Source: Distichodus sexfasciatus
Taxonomy: Eukaryota > Chordata > Actinopteri > Characiformes > Distichodontidae
Length of the DNA stretch: 64,000 bases
Direction: 5' to 3'
Assembly (NCBI GenBank): GCA_032718565.1
Contig: JAVGVS010000678.1
Location: forward strand, 1 to 64,000
The position numbers were made by a program, and so were the translations under genes. The notes beneath the pieces are model-generated. The model was not told where the DNA came from. It worked only from the letters and a program-made list of their open reading frames with translations, and did not search any database. Within the stretch, counting starts at the first letter, position 1, and every line of letters begins with the position of its first letter. Positions 23,616-36,017 of the stretch are shown here, piece by piece.

Positions 23616-23790
23616 CAGCAGTTGGTGGCGTAACGGTAGTTATGAGCAAGGTACCGTCCCCGAGCACTGCTTCCAGGGCGCTGCTCTTGTTAGCTGCCCA
23701 CTGCTCCTTCACGGATGGGTCAAATGCACAGGTCACATTTCGTTGTGGTGTGCTGTGGTTTGTTCACAATGACAAATAATCACACACTTT
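23616..23790 (+). repeat. tRNA-derived SINE
   Basis: CAGTTGGTGGCGTAACGG head, internal deletion of the B-box region, intact body and CACAATGACAAATAATCAC tail. Confidence 0.75.
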
Positions 23791-23947
23791 CACACATTTT
23801 TTGTACCATGCAAATCTTGTCCTCCTCATTTCTTCATATTTTGCTTGCAAAAAGCCAGACTTTCTGTGTTTAATGTAGTCTTGTGTAATAGTATCTACCT
23901 GTATGGACAGGTTGCAGTAAATCTCTGCTCCTACAGTCTCTTTGTCC

Positions 23948-24180
23948 TAGCAAAATAGGACACTTAGTAGTGTAACATTTAGGGAATTCGCCCCGTGCTT
24001 AAAATGGTGCTGGTTCAAGTCCTGGATTGGTAAAGGTACCACAGAGGTACTCATGAGCAAGGTACCATTTCCAAGTATAATCTCCATGGATGGGTCAAAT
24101 GCAGAGGTCACATTTGGTTGTGGTGCACTGTGTGCTGTGCTGTGTTCACAATGACAAATAATCACCCACTTAATTCACTT
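23948..24180 (+). repeat. tRNA-derived SINE
   Basis: Forward copy with GCTGGTTCAAGTCCTGGATT B-box and complete tail, about 100 bp before the MTRES1 first coding exon. Confidence 0.75.
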
Positions 24181-24288
24181 AAAACGATAACAGCGTATAA
24201 AGGATGGATCAAGACTTTAAAGCCGTTAAGGAAAAACTTAATTGTTTTTTCTGCTGTTTTTGTGTTTGTGTGTGTGCAGGCTGCTGGT

Positions 24289-26987
24289 ATGCAGAGTCTC
24301 TCTGTCCAGGCCCTGACCCTGCGCCAGCTGGGAAAACTCAACTCCCTCCAGCTCCTGGCACGGTGGCACGGCCCGAGCGCGGCGGCCGCATGGTGCCCGT
24401 GGTCGCTACACGCCCGTCAACTGTGGGGTTCTGCTCCCCCGAACCGCAGGTCCCGCTCACATCCACACACCCACCGGCCAGCTGCGCAGCTGTTGGACGG
24501 AGCCAGTAGCTGGACGCTGCAGCGGCAGCAGACCAGACACAAGAGCTCCAAAAAGAAGGACAAACACCGAAAATTGGGGCAACAGGAGGAAGAGGAGGAG
24601 GATGACGATGAAGACGCCAGCGACTATGAGGATGAGCTTCAGGACGACCCTCATCTGCCCAAAGACTATAGAGACCACGAGAAGGTGGTGCAGTCGTTAC
24701 GCTACGACGCCGTGCTGAAGGCCGGCCTGGATGTTGCTCGGCAGTAAGTGGGAGGACGTTTGGCGATTAGACGTTTTGCTGACTCTTGTTAGATTTCGGT
24801 TTCCATAGAGACGTTTACACTTCTGTTATTTAGCAGATGCTCTTACCCAAAGTGACTTCCATTGCTTAATTTCAGGGACAGTTTCCTTGAGAGCAACTTA
24901 GGGTTAAGGGTCTTGCTCAGGGACCCAATGATGACAGTGCTGGAGGTAGGATTCGAACCCACGACCTCCAGCACCACTACCTTTGGGCCCCTGAGCGAGA
25001 CCCTTAACCCCTTCCTAAGGAACCGTGGCGTTATACATGTTATAAGCTCCTACAGAAATCATCATTGGATACGATGGACCACCAGAAGAGGAAGACTAGA
25101 ACTGCAAATTAAGATTCAGATTGAACACTGTCCGACTCAACCACATTTTACTTTAGGCGTATTGATATAGGAAAATCTAACACCCTAGTGCTACGATACA
25201 ATTTTGATATCATTCAGGGACCAGCAATCGATATGCGACAGTTAACATGCTGATTCAACACAGTCGCTTCCATTCATATCAAAGCACAGCTAGTGAAAGT
25301 GAGTGATTATTTGTCATTGTGAACACACCATAGCACACAGTGCACCACAGCTCTGCATTTGACCCATCCGTGAAGGAGCAGTGGGCAGCTGACAAGAGCA
25401 GCACCTGGGAAGCAGTGCTTGGGGACGGTGCCTTGCTCATGAGTCCCTCAGTGGTAACTTTACCAGTCCTGGATTCGAACCTGCGACCTGGTGATCATGG
25501 GGCGAACACCCTACCGTTACGCCAGCAACTGCCCCAACTAAAATATCATTTGATATTTTTATTCATGTTTTATTAATTATAATACATAAACATGAAAAAA
25601 ACATATTTAGTAAAATAAAAGTAGACCTCATGTTTAATATAATTTTGGGGCAGTTAGTAGCGTAACGGTTAGGACGTTCATACTGTGGTCGGAAGGTCGC
25701 CGGTTCGAATCCCAGACCGGTAAAGGGTCATGAGCAAGGTCAGATGCAGCGGTCACATTTTATTGTGGTGCACCTGTGTGCTGTGCTGTGGTGTGTTCAC
25801 AATGACAAAAAAATCACTTTGTCATCTTTTATACTTTCAGTATAAACTTTAGATAAGACTTTGTTAGCTAATAAATGTAAATGTCATTTTGCATAGCAAC
25901 AGGACGAGCTGGTGGACGTGTGCTCAGGTAGTAACGCAGGTTTTTGTCTTCCCTTCAGGAAAATCGAGGACGCTTTTTATGACGGCAAATTAAGACTCAA
26001 CGGACAGAAACTTATAAAGAAAAGCAAAACAGTGAGTAAAACGTGAGCAGGAGAGTTCAACAAAAACTTGCTGAAGATGAAAATGTGGATGTTCACTAGA
26101 TCTTTCCTGCTTTGTCAGAATTTGTTCCACCTTGTTGTTAGGGGTGTAATGATACATTGATACTTTGACCATAGCACTGATCCAAAATGAAAATATTGAT
26201 CAGACATCTTACTTATTATAAGGTCACTGTATATCAAACAGGAGGTCTGGTTTTATTAAAATATTTTCATTTAAATGTCTAGTTGAGTTTTGGAATAAAA
26301 ATGAATGTTAAATATTATGTACTGACTCACAGTCTGAGCCATCAGAGTCTCATAAAACTATTTTATTAACATATTTAAATTAAATTCTGGCATTATTTGT
26401 TCTGACTTCAGACCTTGATTTTGACGAGCATTTAAACTTTTAAATGCTCTGTATTTCAATTAAAATCTTAACCATAACTTCTAAATATATGAATGTCCAA
26501 TGATAATTTAGTTGATATGATATGAATTGGTGTTAAATCAAGATATGATATTGTCTGATCGTTGCTTCTTGAATTGAATCAAATTTAAATTGTATCATAA
26601 TAGACTTTGTCATATTGGGAAAAATTTAATCATTATTCATTGTATCGTTAGGATATCGTACCGTGATGAAACTATTCACACCTAATCCACGACCTGAGTC
26701 TTTTATTTTAATAACATATGCTATAATGACCAAATCTGACCATTGAATCGTAGTCCCTTGACTGAATATCAACGTTATTCTTTGCTGTGTGGCTCCATCT
26801 GCAGGTAAAAGTGGGCGATGCACTGGACCTGATCGTGGGAGAGGACAAAGAGGTGGACACGGTCGTGCTGAAGAGAGTGATCTTTAAGAAGATTTTGGGA
26901 GAAACAAAGGATGCTGATAAACTGAAAATTCTAGTTCGAAGCTGGAAGCACATGCAGCTTCCCAAAAACAGTGTGTACAAGGAATAA
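24289..26987 (+). CDS. mtres1: MTRES1 / C6orf203, mitochondrial S4-domain protein (complete, 236 aa)
   Basis: RNA-binding S4-like protein of the mitochondrial matrix, known for supporting mitochondrial transcription or translation under stress. Coding exons: 24289-24743, 25959-26031, 26805-26987 (711 nt with stop), all with GT-AG splice sites and consistent phase. The first ATG after the acceptor at 24279 was used; 9 nt of 5' UTR precede it in that exon. The N-terminus is basic and Ala/Leu/Ser-rich (mitochondrial presequence). An acidic low-complexity run (EEEEEDDDEDASDYEDE) follows, as in the human protein. The S4 fold begins at VVQSLRYDAVLKAGLDVARQ and continues through KIEDAFYDGKLRLNGQKL and VKVGDALDLIVGEDKE. 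Length is close to the human 240 aa. The first intron after the coding start carries four SINE or SINE-like insertions. Confidence 0.95.
24826..25030. repeat. Second SINE type with inverted end
   Basis: Forward copy (CAGATGCTCTTACCCAAAG, TTAAGGGTCTTGCTCAGGGA) to about 24,975, then a short reverse-orientation piece (TGAGCGAGACCCTTAACCCC), giving a small hairpin. Confidence 0.7.
25296..25536 (-). repeat. tRNA-derived SINE, nearly full length
   Basis: Reverse copy with tail, body, B-box (GGATTCGAACCTGCGACC) and head (CCCTACCGTTACGCCAGC). The best-preserved reverse copy. Confidence 0.8.
25647..25816 (+). repeat. tRNA-derived SINE with internal deletion
   Basis: GGCAGTTAGTAGCGTAACGG head and GTCGCCGGTTCGAATCCCAG B-box intact; body shortened. 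Confidence 0.8.
26138..26692. mobile_element. hAT-like MITE relative in MTRES1 intron
   Basis: Starts TTAGGGGTGTAATGATACAT and ends CACACCTAATC, with internal words (TGATCAGACAT, TATCATAATAGA, CGTGATGAAACT) shared with 19,059-19,426. Confidence 0.55.
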
Positions 26988-27132
26988 AAGAAAAAGTGTG
27001 AACGTTCTTTTGGCTGGTGATTGTCATAGTGGGAGCTTATGCTGGTTCACTTCTAGAAGCGTTTTCCTAGCAGTATGGAACAGATGTGATAATATTTTAA
27101 ATTTTTCAAATAGACACTTTTCCAATTACCTT

Positions 27133-27138
27133 AATAAA
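27133..27138 (+). terminator. mtres1: MTRES1 polyadenylation signal
   Basis: AATAAA lies 146 bp after the MTRES1 stop codon, in an AT-rich stretch followed by T-rich sequence. Confidence 0.6.
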
Positions 27139-27199
27139 ATATTACGTCATTTGTGATACGATTTCTCAAAGAAGTCATTCGAAACTATTAGATAAAAGT

Positions 27200-28260
27200 G
27201 GTATGATGGTACATGTAGGAAGCAAATATCGAGTAGCTGCAAATACCAAAAATGTTGTCACAGGCTTCCAGCATTAGACAGCTAACATTATGCTCACACT
27301 GATTATGCAAATATATTTGTTAAGTAATTTAATTTATATATATGTATTTATTGACCGTTTGCTACCGCCATCACTTTTCATTTGGATATGACGTTTCCGC
27401 TCCTACATTTATTTTTGTTTAGTTCCAATTTAGTAAACAATATATCTCGATTATTAACCAGGCTGGTGTTGATTATCAGCATGTGTATCATTTTGACCAT
27501 CACTGATATTAAGTAATTAAAAGGTGTGCAACTGTGGCTCCACTGCCGTCTCTTCTCTCTGTACCGTTTGCCCTCGACTCACTGCTTCATTTAATGTCCT
27601 GCCCACAACAGTCTCTGATTGGCTACAAGTCACACGAGTAGTAGCCAATCAACGCTGAAGCCTTGTTGTCACTCACACCACACCAGTGCAGAATTTATTT
27701 ATTTTTGCATATCGGTTCCAAAGATCGTCCCTGTTAGCTAGCAAGAATTGATATCGGCCCTGAAAAAACAATACCGGTCGACCTCTAACATACAAATATG
27801 TATATATATTTGATCTTATCATGGTGATAATGATACAACATTGTTAAACAATTGTAAAAAATGATGTTGAGTTTTGTGCGGCAGGCCCGCCTTGTGAGAT
27901 ACCGCACTCGTTCACTCGTTATCTTGTTGGTGTTTTTGGTGTTTCAGAGCCCAATTTTAATGATATGTCTACCTACTGGTAGTTACGATTGCATCAATGG
28001 AACGCATCTCCATCGTAAATCGGAAACTAACCTGTATATAAAAATTATATTCTTGGCTTATGAGCGTTCTCGAATCAGATATTAGAACATTTACTCATGA
28101 TCCAGTGTACCACTGGCGCTTGGCCTAAAAATTCCAGATAAGAACTTTTGTTCAGTGATATTTTGTGTAAAATTTAACTAAAAATTAACTAATTATAGTT
28201 TTATTTTAACTCCCCTACTGTTTGCTAATCAGAGATCACAAGAACCGTTTCTGTTAAAAC
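27200..28260. other. Intergenic MTRES1-BEND3 (tail to tail)
   Basis: AT-rich DNA between two convergent 3' ends. Around 27,710-27,790 there is a fragment resembling dispersed fish transposon ends (ATATCGGCCCTG and CGGTCGACCTCTAA). No coding sequence is evident; a 74-codon frame at 27861-28085 has no family features. Confidence 0.5.
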
Positions 28261-28265
28261 ACACT

Positions 28266-28271
28266 TTTATT
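28266..28271 (-). terminator. bend3: Candidate BEND3 polyadenylation signal
   Basis: Minus-strand AATAAA about 460 bp after the BEND3 stop. Another AATAAA lies about 65 bp further on, so the site used is uncertain. Confidence 0.4.
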
Positions 28272-28728
28272 AAAAATAGTGACAATCTGTTAATGTATAT
28301 TTTTAGTATAGACTACAGGTAGCACATAAAGTTCATAAATTTAGTTATAATTAGAAATAGACCAGTGCTGGCTACAATTAATTAAAAACCAAAATACCAC
28401 ATTTCCCAACATCCCCCTCTATCTCTCTCTAAAGTGACCTAATACAGTCTAAGTATAGAAATGTATACTTCTTTACTTCTTACTTTAAGGCTATAACTCA
28501 TCTATCTCAAGTTAGAATGAAGACAAGAGTTTGGCATTATAAATAACAGTGAAATTTATGTAATCTTGAGTGAGCTACATGTAATAACAAAAGACCACAG
28601 ATCGGCCCGATCCTACACGACTGGACCTCGGCAAGGACGTTTTCATCTACGTTTCATCTTCAGCTTATCAACTTGTGCAAATAAAGGGAATACAAATTTG
28701 TCTATTAAAGACGACAAAGCCGACGCTG

Positions 28729-31700
28729 TTAGGAACAGGACGCAGTGCTATTGGATCTCTTGGCCTTTTTTAAAATGTCGCATTTCTTGCGATTGGGCCG
28801 CCTGCAGCGCTCGTCGATGCTGGGAACGCATTCGTAGTGCCAGACCTCCTCCATCTTGTCTACGGGGTAGACGGCCTCCACGTAATGGCGGATGAGTCGG
28901 AGCCGAATGGGGTCGAGCTGCTTCTTGTTGCAGGCGCCCGAGTGGTTGTACTGAAGCCTCAAGTTGTCATGGGTAAAGAGCTCTGGGAAAAGACGGACCA
29001 GAAGCCGGGCGGCGAAGTTGCCCACCGACAAACTCTGCTGGACGATTTCTCTGACCTCGGTGTCGGTGAGGAGGTAGGAAGCAGGCACCGGAAAGTCCGG
29101 GTCGGACACCGTGAGGTCCTCAAGAGGTATCTTGCAGAAGTCTTTACTGCTTTTCTCAGGTGGAAGCGAGGGAACATCATAATCGTCCTTCAGGCGGTCA
29201 GAGCCCAGTTGGTTCACCTGTCCAGAAGCTATAAAGTCACTAGAGTCTGAGAAATCCTGGTCGGAGGTGGAAACTTTACGCTGCTGCTGATAAGAGCGAC
29301 GTTGCTCGGTGTCCCGCCGTCTACAGCGTTCGTCTAGCTTTCCCACAAACTCGAGGGTCCAGACCCGGTCGTTCTTGGCACTAGGGTACAGCAGCTGGAC
29401 GTAATGGCGGATAAGGCCGACCCGGACGGGATCCAACTGCTTCTTGCCCAGGGAACCGCTGCAGTTGTAGTGCTTGCGGGTGTTTTCGTACGTGAACAGT
29501 TCAGGGAACATGAGGACCAGTAGACGAGTGGCAAAGTTTCCAATGGACAGGCTGCTGCTGTAGATTCTCTTCAGCTGTTCTCTGCTGAGCAGGTAGTCTT
29601 GAGGGACGTCAAAATCAGGAGACGGTATCTCCATGTTGTCGAAGTCTACGGGATCCAGCCAGGTCTTCTTGGATCTGCGACCGGGCTTTTCATAGTCACA
29701 GAGATCACTGACTTTGATGATAGAAATGTCATCTGAGATGCAAGTTTGCTCGTAACTCTCTACTTGGTTGTTGTCGTTGTCTGTGCCATTGGCAGAGGCA
29801 TTCTCAAGTGCTTCCTCCATTCTCTTAACGCACAACTGCAGCCAGGTGTCTTCCGGTATGTCTGGGAAGTTCGTTTCCATGTACTTGCGTATGATCTCCA
29901 GTCTGTCTGAGCTGACAATCAGCTCTCCCACGCTGCTGTGATCGTCAGGCAACCGACCTTCTTCAAACACTTCAGGAAAGAGTCTGTTTAAAAGGAATAT
30001 GACAAAGTCCTCAGGGGAGCTGATATCATCAGTGTCCTCCCCAGTCTCTTGGCAGTCCAAAACATTGGCTGGATGACTGGCGTTGTTTTCTCCGGACTCT
30101 AGAGAGAGCCTCTCGTCTTGTCCGTTCTCGTTGATAAAATGGCAGCCATGATTGGGGTCGGTTTCGAACCCGAGAACCGCTGGAGTTTGTTTGCCACACA
30201 TCTGCCCACTCTCCATGTCCTTCTGAGCCCAGAAACGACTAAAGAAATCATTGATCTGCAGCAGGCACTCGGTCTGCCAAACATTTCCATTCCTGACCAA
30301 CGGGTAACAGACTTCCACATAATTGCGTATGAGTTGAAGGTGCAAAGAGTCCAAGGTGCGTTTGCCCGCAAAACCACAAGACCCACAACCGTGTGGACAT
30401 TCCTTGGTGGTAAAAAGCTCTGGGAAGAGTTGGACTAACAGCCTACATCCCAGCTCTCCAGCTGTGGACGTCTGCTCCATCAACTGAGACAGTTCTTCAC
30501 TGGTCAGCAGGTACTCTGGTGGTGGCTGGAACTCCATGGACATCTCAGAAGGTTTGGTTTGCTTTTTGATGCGTGTCACTTCCAGAGACAGGAGATCCAC
30601 TTTGCTGTGCAACTGGGACATGCTGGAGTTCAAGCTGTTGAGGATGAAAAACATTTTCTCAAAAAGAGGGTACAGATGGGACTCAGGGGATACCACAGAA
30701 CCTGCACCAGAGATGGCTTCAAATTGGTTGTGCTCTTCTGGACTGCCCAGCCTTGGAAACAGGGTTCCGTTATGGCTGACCCGGACTCCTGACTCATGCT
30801 GGTCTAAGCTGGACGTGGCTTTCTTCTCAGTGATACGATGGGAGATGCTATAGAGAGGTTTTCTGTATGACAAGATGCTTCTTGAAGGAGGGGTCGACCT
30901 AAGGCTATGAGATAGGGATGGTTCATCTGAGCCACCATCTTGGACGGCTTCTCCAACCTACAGTGGGAAATGAACAGAATGAGGTGGAAGGTCCAAATTA
31001 AATAAAACATTATGGGGCTGGTTTCTTGGTCATGGATTAAGCCCAGTCTTGGACTAAATTATAGTACCAATGGGGATTTACCATTCAAACTCAAAGCTAG
31101 TCTAGGAAAAGGTTTCATCCTTGACTGGGAAATTGGCTCATAGAGTCTGCCAGAGGCAACCTGCTGGAGAAAATCCACACTCACATTGGGCATCATTGGG
31201 CAGTGGGCAATTCTGGTCCTGGAGACCCAGTGTCCTGGGGCCTTTCTATAAAACCTAGTGAATCTCTACTTGTGAGACCAGGTGTGAATGTTCTGAAGTC
31301 AAATATGATGGATAACCTGCTGGATTCTGGCCCTTTAGGACTGGAATTGCTCGCCCCTGGTTTAAGCCATTCCTGGGGTCTCTAAGACTAAAACTGGGGA
31401 CTGGGATGTAGCCAGCAACCACAATGAAATCAAAGAGGATCACTCCAAATTTCAGGGTTTGCCACAATGAGTGTGGACTTCCCCTGCACTCTCTTCTTCT
31501 TAACCTAGATCGTTACCTTGGCTCTCTTCCTGCTAGGAGACTTGATCTTCTCATTGCTGAGACCATCTACACCGGGCTGAGGTACAGATCTTTTGCTGAG
31601 GCGCTGAATGAAGCACTCCAAAGACTTTCCCTCCGAGGTTGTTGTGGGCGTCGTCTCATGCTCGGCGGTTTCTTCTGTGTTCTTTTCATCCTTTACATCT

Positions 31701-31914
31701 GGCAGAGGACAAGGTCAATAAACACTGTGCAGTTACAAATTCTACATTCAAAATCCCAGTCTCATGTTGAACGTTATATTACATCCCCACCATATTATCT
31801 GTATTTCCTTGAGTGTCAACTTTTTAAAACCTGACTTTGACTCTGAAAAATCAACAGACCAACACTACTCTCACCTTTATTAGCCACAGGTCCGTCATGC
31901 TCAGTGGAACTCAT
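28729..31914 (-). CDS. bend3: BEND3, BEN-domain transcriptional repressor (complete, 816 aa)
   Basis: Nuclear DNA-binding protein of pericentromeric heterochromatin and of bivalent CpG promoters. Coding exons: 31875-31914, 31517-31698, 28729-30957 (2,451 nt with stop). The start is MSSTEHDGPVANK; the human protein begins similarly and is 828 aa. Four BEN domains lie in the large last exon at approximately residues 221-317, 387-457, 520-620 and 700-800. Each carries the core LFPELF/LFPEVF and the IRNYVE/IRHYVE helix. Domain 2 is the most diverged and shortest. The linker DERCRRRDTEQRRSYQQQRK follows domain 3, and a basic tail (RRPNRKKCDILKKAKRS) follows domain 4. A coiled-coil-like MSQLHSKVDLLSLEVTRIK precedes domain 1. 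Protein residues 103-816 form one open frame, which makes the call secure. Confidence 0.97.
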
Positions 31915-32132
31915 TTCCTGTAACAAAAAGCACAAAACAGATTTAATCCTGTAAATCTGTCAATCTGAATTTGTGACGGTTACCGACACTACTCTTAAGG
32001 TTTCATCCGTAAAATTTGTATAGAAAACAATCAGATTTAAGAGAAACTCAGCATTGGTAAAGTAGCTGATTAAAAGCTGCTTTTAAAAATGCACAATATT
32101 ACAATACTTTTCCAACTATAATAACAAGAGTA

Positions 32133-32167
<35 letters not shown>

Positions 32168-32168
32168 C
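32133..32168. repeat. (TTA)n microsatellite
   Basis: About 12 TTA units in the BEND3 5' intron. Confidence 0.9.
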
Positions 32169-32554
32169 ATCTTTGAGGAACAGTATTAAGTTCACAGATT
32201 ATACATTAAACATAATAAATTGACTGATATTTTGGTCAGTGTTGTTATCATTATGATAATTTAGTTTTATATTTCATTTGATTTTTGGAATCCCAGTTCC
32301 AGGACGGATTCAGGATTAGTTCTTAATACCCAAACATAAATCTTTCTGACTTTCTGTGGTGTATTATCACATTCTCATTGTTATAAGCTGTAAAACTTTA
32401 GACTTAAAACTTAAGTTCAATTAAGCTGATAAAGTTTAGAGTAAAATCAAACTGGATATACTCATTATTTCAAGTCATTATTTTAAATCTAGTGTCAGTT
32501 GTGTACTGTGCTTTGTAACATCAAATCCAAGTTGAATGCTTAATTTGAGAATGC

Positions 32555-33055
32555 AAATTCAACTATGTTAGCTCAAATCTCCCTTAATATGTTTCTCCTA
32601 TAATATCCAAGAAGGGCTTTCTAACATGACCAAATCAGCGTGACGAGTTTTGTTTAAAAATCTGTGACGACAAGCTCCAAAAGTGTGATGATTTGACATG
32701 AAATTACTCCAAACATTCATGAACAATAGAAAGTTATAAATTAAACAATACAAAGCTAAAACTGGATATACTATGTATTTCAACTCATTGTTTTAAGTCT
32801 AGTTTTAGCTTAGTATTGCTATTGCTCTCTGTAAGATCAAATCTAAGTTTGATGTTTAATTTGGAACTTTCTATTGGTTATGAATGTTGTAACTTCATGT
32901 CAAAAAATCATCACACTTTTGGACCAAGTCGTCACAGATTTTAACACAAGTCGACACGGTGATTTGGTGTTAATGAAACGCTTTTGGTCTTGTAAATTAA
33001 AAGGAGAAACATGTTGAAGATGATTTGAGCTAACAAAGTTCAAATGTTGTACATT
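32555..33055. repeat. Long foldback element in BEND3 5' intron
   Basis: Two arms of roughly 200 bp are imperfect inverted copies: 32,555-32,760 against 32,840-33,055. Shared words include GTTAGCTCAAATC, AAAATCTGTGACGAC and CCAAAAGTGTGATGAT. A block at 32,448-32,550 is also repeated directly at 32,758-32,870. This looks like a non-autonomous foldback transposon that suffered a partial duplication. Confidence 0.65.
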
Positions 33056-33239
33056 ATTGAACAGAATCGCTGAACACTGCTTTTTCATTTTTGCTAATTT
33101 CAATACACAGCGTTCCTGTGTGGCGTGTTAACAAAGTCACTCAAACACAGCCACGAAAACTAGATAAAAGTTAATGGACATGTCATCAATTATTGTTTTA
33201 AGCTGAAGTAAATGTAAAAAGGATGTTGTTAATCACTAT

Positions 33240-33470
33240 TTTTACAGCCTAACTTGGTCCCACTCGTGACTAGCCGGTCGTGAGCGCGCACTGACCGGCC
33301 GCGTGTGCGCGTTCTCGCCCGCTGCAGCGCCGCTTCTCGCCATTAGGGGGCGCGTCCACGACCATTCCACTTCCTCATTCTTACACTAGCCAAAAAGCCC
33401 ACGAACGGCTAACGGCGCACACCGACCGCGTCACGTTCCACGCGGAGCCCGTCACCGACACGCCACAATG
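33240..33470 (-). promoter_or_regulatory. bend3: CpG-rich region, probable BEND3 promoter
   Basis: A dense CpG stretch (GGCCGCGTGTGCGCG and neighbours) stands out in AT-rich DNA about 1.4 kb upstream of the BEND3 start codon, on the side where a non-coding first exon is expected. No TATA box is visible. The assignment is by position and composition. Confidence 0.45.
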
Positions 33471-33929
33471 CCGTCCTCGCGTCCGAAATGTGTTCAAAAA
33501 ACGCCAAAAAGGCGCACTTTTTAACGCAACTCCTCCTCCTCTTCTCCTTCCCTTCTTCTCGTGATTTTCCCTCCCCCACGAGCAACTCTCCCGCGTGACG
33601 CGGCAAGAAAAACACACATACACACCGACGAGTTTCGCTTCCAAACTCAAACCAAAACTCACCGTCGCAGCTCTCCGTGGGAAGGGTTTAAGCCATGTTC
33701 ACGCCCGGGCTCCCCTCCACGCCACCCTGTTATGCGTGTTTTCTGCGCGACGTGTTTTTCTTTTTTTTTTTTTTTTGCTCAACTTGGCCGTGTCCTCTCT
33801 CTCTCTCTCTCTTGCTCTCTCTCTCACTCCCTCTCTCTTGCGTGACGTGACGGTAATGTGGCTGCTGTGTCATTTCCGCACCGCCGTGGGGGCTTAAGCT
33901 GTGGGAGCGTGGCGCTGTGGATCTGCGTG

Positions 33930-34287
33930 GGGGGGAGGAAAGAAATATAAAGTTCGGACCCCGGACCTCACACACGCACACAGAGACACATGCACACATC
34001 ATTCACACACGGACTTTATTATTTATGTTTAGATACTAATATTTTTTTTCACTTTTATAGAACAAGTAAGTAATTTGACCTGATCAATAATCAGTATGAT
34101 CATAAAATAAATATAAACACGAGAATGAAAAATACAGGTGTGTTTTTGTCATTTTTGGTAGTAAAATACCAGAAGCATTTTGACTTTTGTCACTTGTGTT
34201 ATTGTTGCGAAAGAAATCCACGTGGTGAGACAAGAAAAGTTCGGAACCCGACGTCACACACACACATACACACACCCCCTCACAGAG

Positions 34288-34330
<43 letters not shown>

Positions 34331-34830
34331 CGACTTTAATTTTTATTTGAAAAGGTATTAATTTTCACTTTTATATGACAAGTGAACGCTTACAATGGAT
34401 TTAATTATTAATCAATTATGCAATAATCAATAAATTAAAATAAACACAAGAGGAGAAAATACGGGTGTAATTTGTCATCAGGGGTCATTTGTCATCGTAA
34501 ACAAACTGACTCATGTGTCGGACTCATTTGTTATTGTTGCGAAAATAATAACGTCGTGGGAGAAGAAAAGTGGTCACACACACACACACACACACACACT
34601 CCCAACTTGGTACCTTAAATTTTTTTATTTATTTATTTTCAGAATCATAAACAGAATCAGTTCCAATGTGTACAAGGAATTTGGCTCCAAGAATTTACAA
34701 TAATTATTAAATAAAAAGAAACGTAAGAAAGGGAAAAATGCAGATATATTTAGGCATTCTTGAATGTAAACAAAAAGGAGCAGTTTGTCAGAGTCTCCTC
34801 ACACACACCTCACACACACCCAACTTTAAT
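33930..34830. repeat. Diverged ~300-bp tandem duplication with CA microsatellites
   Basis: Three or more diverged copies start near 33,950, 34,237 and 34,564. Each opens with an AAGTTCGGA-like word, then a (CA)n run, then AACTTTAAT/GACTTTAAT with TTTCACTTTTATA and an AATAAATATAAACACGAG-like tail. The (CA)n at 34,280-34,327 is the longest. Confidence 0.55.
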
Positions 34831-34839
34831 TCGACTTTT

Positions 34840-36000
34840 TCTGGTGAACAAAACTGATGCAAAAACCTACACATGACGCAGATATCAACTAGTTATTTAC
34901 TAACTAACGCTTTAAATTAATTTAACCTCTAATCAGTTTATTCACTGCATAAATCTAACAAATATTTAATAACTGTCCAAGTATTTAAATATGCATCTGA
35001 TAACGTATTGCAAAATGTCCAGCTGTGGTCTTTTTTTTTTTTGGCTGTGTACTTAAAAATAATAAATTAATAAAATGCATTTATTATTTTTTATATTTTA
35101 ACAAATACCACAGAAATAAATTTAGCAAATATTTTAAAAAGCAGCTGTCAAAGTTTTGAGTGTGCATTTGACAGTATATTGCAAACTATTTTAAGAGGTC
35201 GTTTTGCAGTTTATTGTAAAATTAGATGTTATATTAAATAGGGATGTACATATAAATATGGATTATCAGTAGGTTTAATATAAAATTACCTATTATATAG
35301 ATATTTTAATGTATAAAATTCTATTTGGAACGTTCTCACAGTATATCTGACTATATTTTAACATACATGATAATGAAAATGTCAAGTTGATAGTTGAAAT
35401 TTTAATTGAGCATGACCTTATGCATTAGGATATTTCTGCTACTTTTGTTTTGAACCCATGGAACAAATCCCAAATTTCGTCTTTTTCTGGTATTATTATG
35501 AATTTATGAATATATTATGATTCTTATTTGATTACTCGGTTCATCAAGCTGAATGTAGAAGTTTTATGGCTGTTTTTACACCCATTTGAGTGATTTACAG
35601 TCTCCTCCTCTACAGTACTGCAACTTGTTGGTGATTCTCTGTAAAATGCTGCCATCTAGTGGACATGAGCGGAATCGCAGCAGAATTTCCACCTGTGTTG
35701 CCAAGTTAAAACCAGACACTGTGTGGAGTTCAAAACCTCTTCTGCCACATGATGTTGTGTATATACAGCAAACGTACAGTATGTCCAATAATAAATGTAA
35801 AGAGACAGTTTCTCGTCAAACCGTATGTAACCAAATATATTTATCACGTTCCTAGAGATTTTTTTGTCGCTTTAAAATGGTTCCCAAAATGCAGAAATGC
35901 AGAAAATGCAGGTGCAACACTAACAAAGCTCACAGGGAATAGAATCATGCATTTCAAATACTGTATACTTTAAAAGTATAGACAGAATTTCACTATTTTT
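34840..36000. other. AT-rich intergenic DNA upstream of BEND3
   Basis: AT-rich with short homopolymers. I see no gene, no strong repeat and no conserved-looking block. Confidence 0.45.
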
Positions 36001-36017
36001 TAAATATATCTTGTAAT

